From: an uncultured Planctomycetaceae bacterium
GTDB taxonomy: Bacteria > Planctomycetota > Planctomycetia > Pirellulales > Pirellulaceae
Direction: 5' to 3'
Assembly: GCA_903921945.1 (NCBI GenBank)
Contig: CAIXSC010000792.1
Span: 1 to 7,619, forward strand
Length of the DNA: 7,619 bases
The notes under the pieces were generated by a model. It did not search any database. It was not told where the DNA came from and saw only the letters and a program-made list of their open reading frames with translations. Shown one piece after another: positions 6,507 through 7,619 of this stretch. Positions within the stretch are counted from its first letter, which is position 1; the number at the start of each line of letters is the position of its first letter. A program made the translations under genes and the position numbers.

Positions 6507-7466
6507 ATGCGAATCGTTCGCCGCTCTCCCTCGTTCGTCAATGCCGCCGGCACGATTCTCGCGCTGTGCGGTGTGCTGCTCGCATCCACAGGGCGCCCAG
6601 TGCGGGCTGCCGAACCGAAGGCTGCCGATGCGAACGCGGCGGCGGTTGAAAAGCTGCCGGCGTTGATCATCGATGGCCAGAACAATCATGGAGTCTGGCC
6701 GAAGACGACCCGCATGATGAAGCGTTATCTGGAACAATCGGGCCGCTTCACGGTGGATGTGGCGACGACCGCGCCGCGGGGCGCCGACGCTGATTTTCGG
6801 CCCGCGTTCGCCAAGTACAAAGTCGTCGTGTCGAACTACAACGGCGCCGCTTGGCCCGCGGCCACGCAGGCCGACTTTGTGAAGTACATCGCGGCGGGCG
6901 GGGGATTTGTCGTTGTCCACGCCGCGAACAACGCCTTCGGCGACTGGAAGGAGTACAACGAAATCATCGGACTCGGCGGCTGGGGGGGCCGCTCCGAGAA
7001 ATCCGGACCGTACGTGTACCTGGACGACAAGGGCCAATTGGTCAAGAACACGGACAAAGGTCCAGGTGGCCACCACGGCTCGCAACACCCGTTCGCCATC
7101 ATCGTTCGCGACGCCGACCACCCGATCACTCGCGGCATGCCTCGGGAATGGATGCACGCGAACGACGAGCTGTACGACTTGCTTCGCGGGCCGGCTTCCA
7201 ACATGCAGGTGCTCGCCACCGCCTTCGCGACCAAGGACAAGGGCGGGTCGGGGCGTCACGAACCGATGCTGTTCACGGTTTCTTACGGCCAGGGGCGGAT
7301 TTTCCACACCCCGATGGGCCATGCCGACTATTCGCAGGAATGCGTCGGCTTCATCGCCACGCTGCAGCGCGGCGCCGAGTGGGCGGCCACGGGCAAGGTG
7401 ACAGTCGCCATCCCCGCCGACTTCCCCACCGCGGAGAAAATCTCGCAACGCAAATTCACCGAATGA
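6507..7466 (+). CDS. Exported ThuA-like domain protein (class I glutamine amidotransferase-like fold)
   Basis: This is a 319-residue protein. Residues 1-34 form a signal peptide: basic MRIVRR, a hydrophobic core TILALCGVLLA, and a cleavage site after VRA before AEP. The rest is one ThuA-type domain. A strand with LIIDGQNNHGVWPKTT (53-68) opens it. VVVSNYNGAAWP (106-117) follows, then the elbow strand GGGFVVVHAANNAFGDW (131-147), where His138 stands in the place of the nucleophile region of true amidotransferases. GPGGHHGSQHPF (185-196), HPITRGMP (205-212), HANDELYDLL (217-226) and GRIFHTPMGHADYS (263-276) complete the family's conserved His/Asp-rich pockets. The family is named after a trehalose-utilisation gene. 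Its biochemical activity is poorly defined and a role in sugar metabolism is only presumed. The protein is probably periplasmic. It is transcribed away from the helicase gene, and a minisatellite begins just after the stop codon. Confidence 0.93.
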   Translation: MRIVRRSPSFVNAAGTILALCGVLLASTGRPVRAAEPKAADANAAAVEKLPALIIDGQNNHGVWPKTTRMMKRYLEQSGRFTVDVATTAPRGADADFRPAFAKYKVVVSNYNGAAWPAATQADFVKYIAAGGGFVVVHAANNAFGDWKEYNEIIGLGGWGGRSEKSGPYVYLDDKGQLVKNTDKGPGGHHGSQHPFAIIVRDADHPITRGMPREWMHANDELYDLLRGPASNMQVLATAFATKDKGGSGRHEPMLFTVSYGQGRIFHTPMGHADYSQECVGFIATLQRGAEWAATGKVTVAIPADFPTAEKISQRKFTE

Positions 7467-7477
7467 GCCGCCCCCAG

Positions 7478-7619
7478 CAACCAGCAACTGGCAACCAGCA
7501 ACCAGCAACTGGCAACCAGCAACCAGCAACTGGCAACCAGCAACTGGCAACCAGCAACTGGCAACCAGCAACCAGCAACCAGCAACCAGCAACCAGCAAC
7601 CAGCAACTGGCAACTGGCA
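7478..7619. repeat. 7-bp minisatellite of CAA + CCAG/CTGG words, running off the window
   Basis: Twenty exact 7-bp units fill 7478-7617 and the array continues past the window edge. Only two words occur: A = CAACCAG and B = CAACTGG, in the order ABAABAABABABAAAAAABB. CTGG is the reverse complement of CCAG, so each A-B or B-A junction is a four-pair hairpin with a CAA loop. The array starts 11 bases after the ThuA-like gene's stop, so its RNA could fold and might act at the transcript's 3' end. It is open in several frames because it lacks stop triplets, but it is not coding. Confidence 0.95.

Noticed and set aside
6389..6685. N-terminal extension of the helicase to 6508 or 6685
   Set aside because: It would overlap the signal peptide and mature region of the divergent ThuA-like gene, while the family's N-terminus fits the Met at 6388.
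6450..7613. Minus strand open frame (387 codons) opposite the ThuA-like gene
   Set aside because: Its start is made of the 7-bp array, giving a repetitive Trp/Leu/Val/Ala/Cys peptide, and the rest is antisense to a well-supported gene.
7478..7619. CRISPR array
   Set aside because: The units are 7 bp with no unique spacers, and there are no cas genes. The same holds for the array at 3720-3801.

Overview
The window is GC-rich bacterial DNA, densely coding, with strong GC bias at third codon positions. The gene content looks like a planctomycete, probably of the Pirellulales/Rhodopirellula type. The clues are a secreted ThuA-like protein starting its domain with an IDGQNNH motif, a stand-alone Old Yellow Enzyme-family protein with an unusual Cys-containing tail, an envelope protein with an FWGYPEQFCERPLG motif, and short-word minisatellites between genes. 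The taxonomic assignment is inference, because there is no rRNA or marker gene here.

Left part (1-2191, + strand). A gene that is open at the left window edge encodes a low-complexity Ser/Thr/Pro protein with a conserved middle, a weakly OmpA-like C-terminal domain and a Gly/Met-rich tail. It overlaps a TPR lipoprotein gene (1169-2191) that has its own AGGAGG site. The two probably form the end of an envelope-associated operon. A Tad/Flp-pilus type locus is one possibility, because TadD is also a TPR lipoprotein, but nothing else of such a locus is visible.

Middle (2188-6388, - strand). A flavin oxidoreductase gene converges on the TPR gene with overlapping stop codons. Behind it, after a 196-bp gap carrying a hairpin-forming 14-bp tandem array, lies a large PcrA/UvrD-type helicase gene. 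The helicase has an extra acidic, then Lys-rich, repeat linker before its C-terminal Tudor-like domain.

Right part (6389-7619). A 118-bp divergent promoter region separates the helicase from a + strand gene for an exported ThuA-domain protein. After its stop codon, a 7-bp minisatellite runs off the window. It is built from CAA spacers alternating with CCAG or its reverse complement CTGG.

Five genes are supported in all: one partial, four complete. They do not form one obvious pathway. The helicase is housekeeping (repair/replication), the first two are envelope proteins, and the oxidoreductase and ThuA protein are probably metabolic. The window is notable for its density of tandem repeats: six independent arrays, four inside genes and always a multiple of 3 bp, two between genes with 7- or 14-bp periods. 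I see no phage, transposase, CRISPR, tRNA or rRNA, and no clear new multi-gene system.
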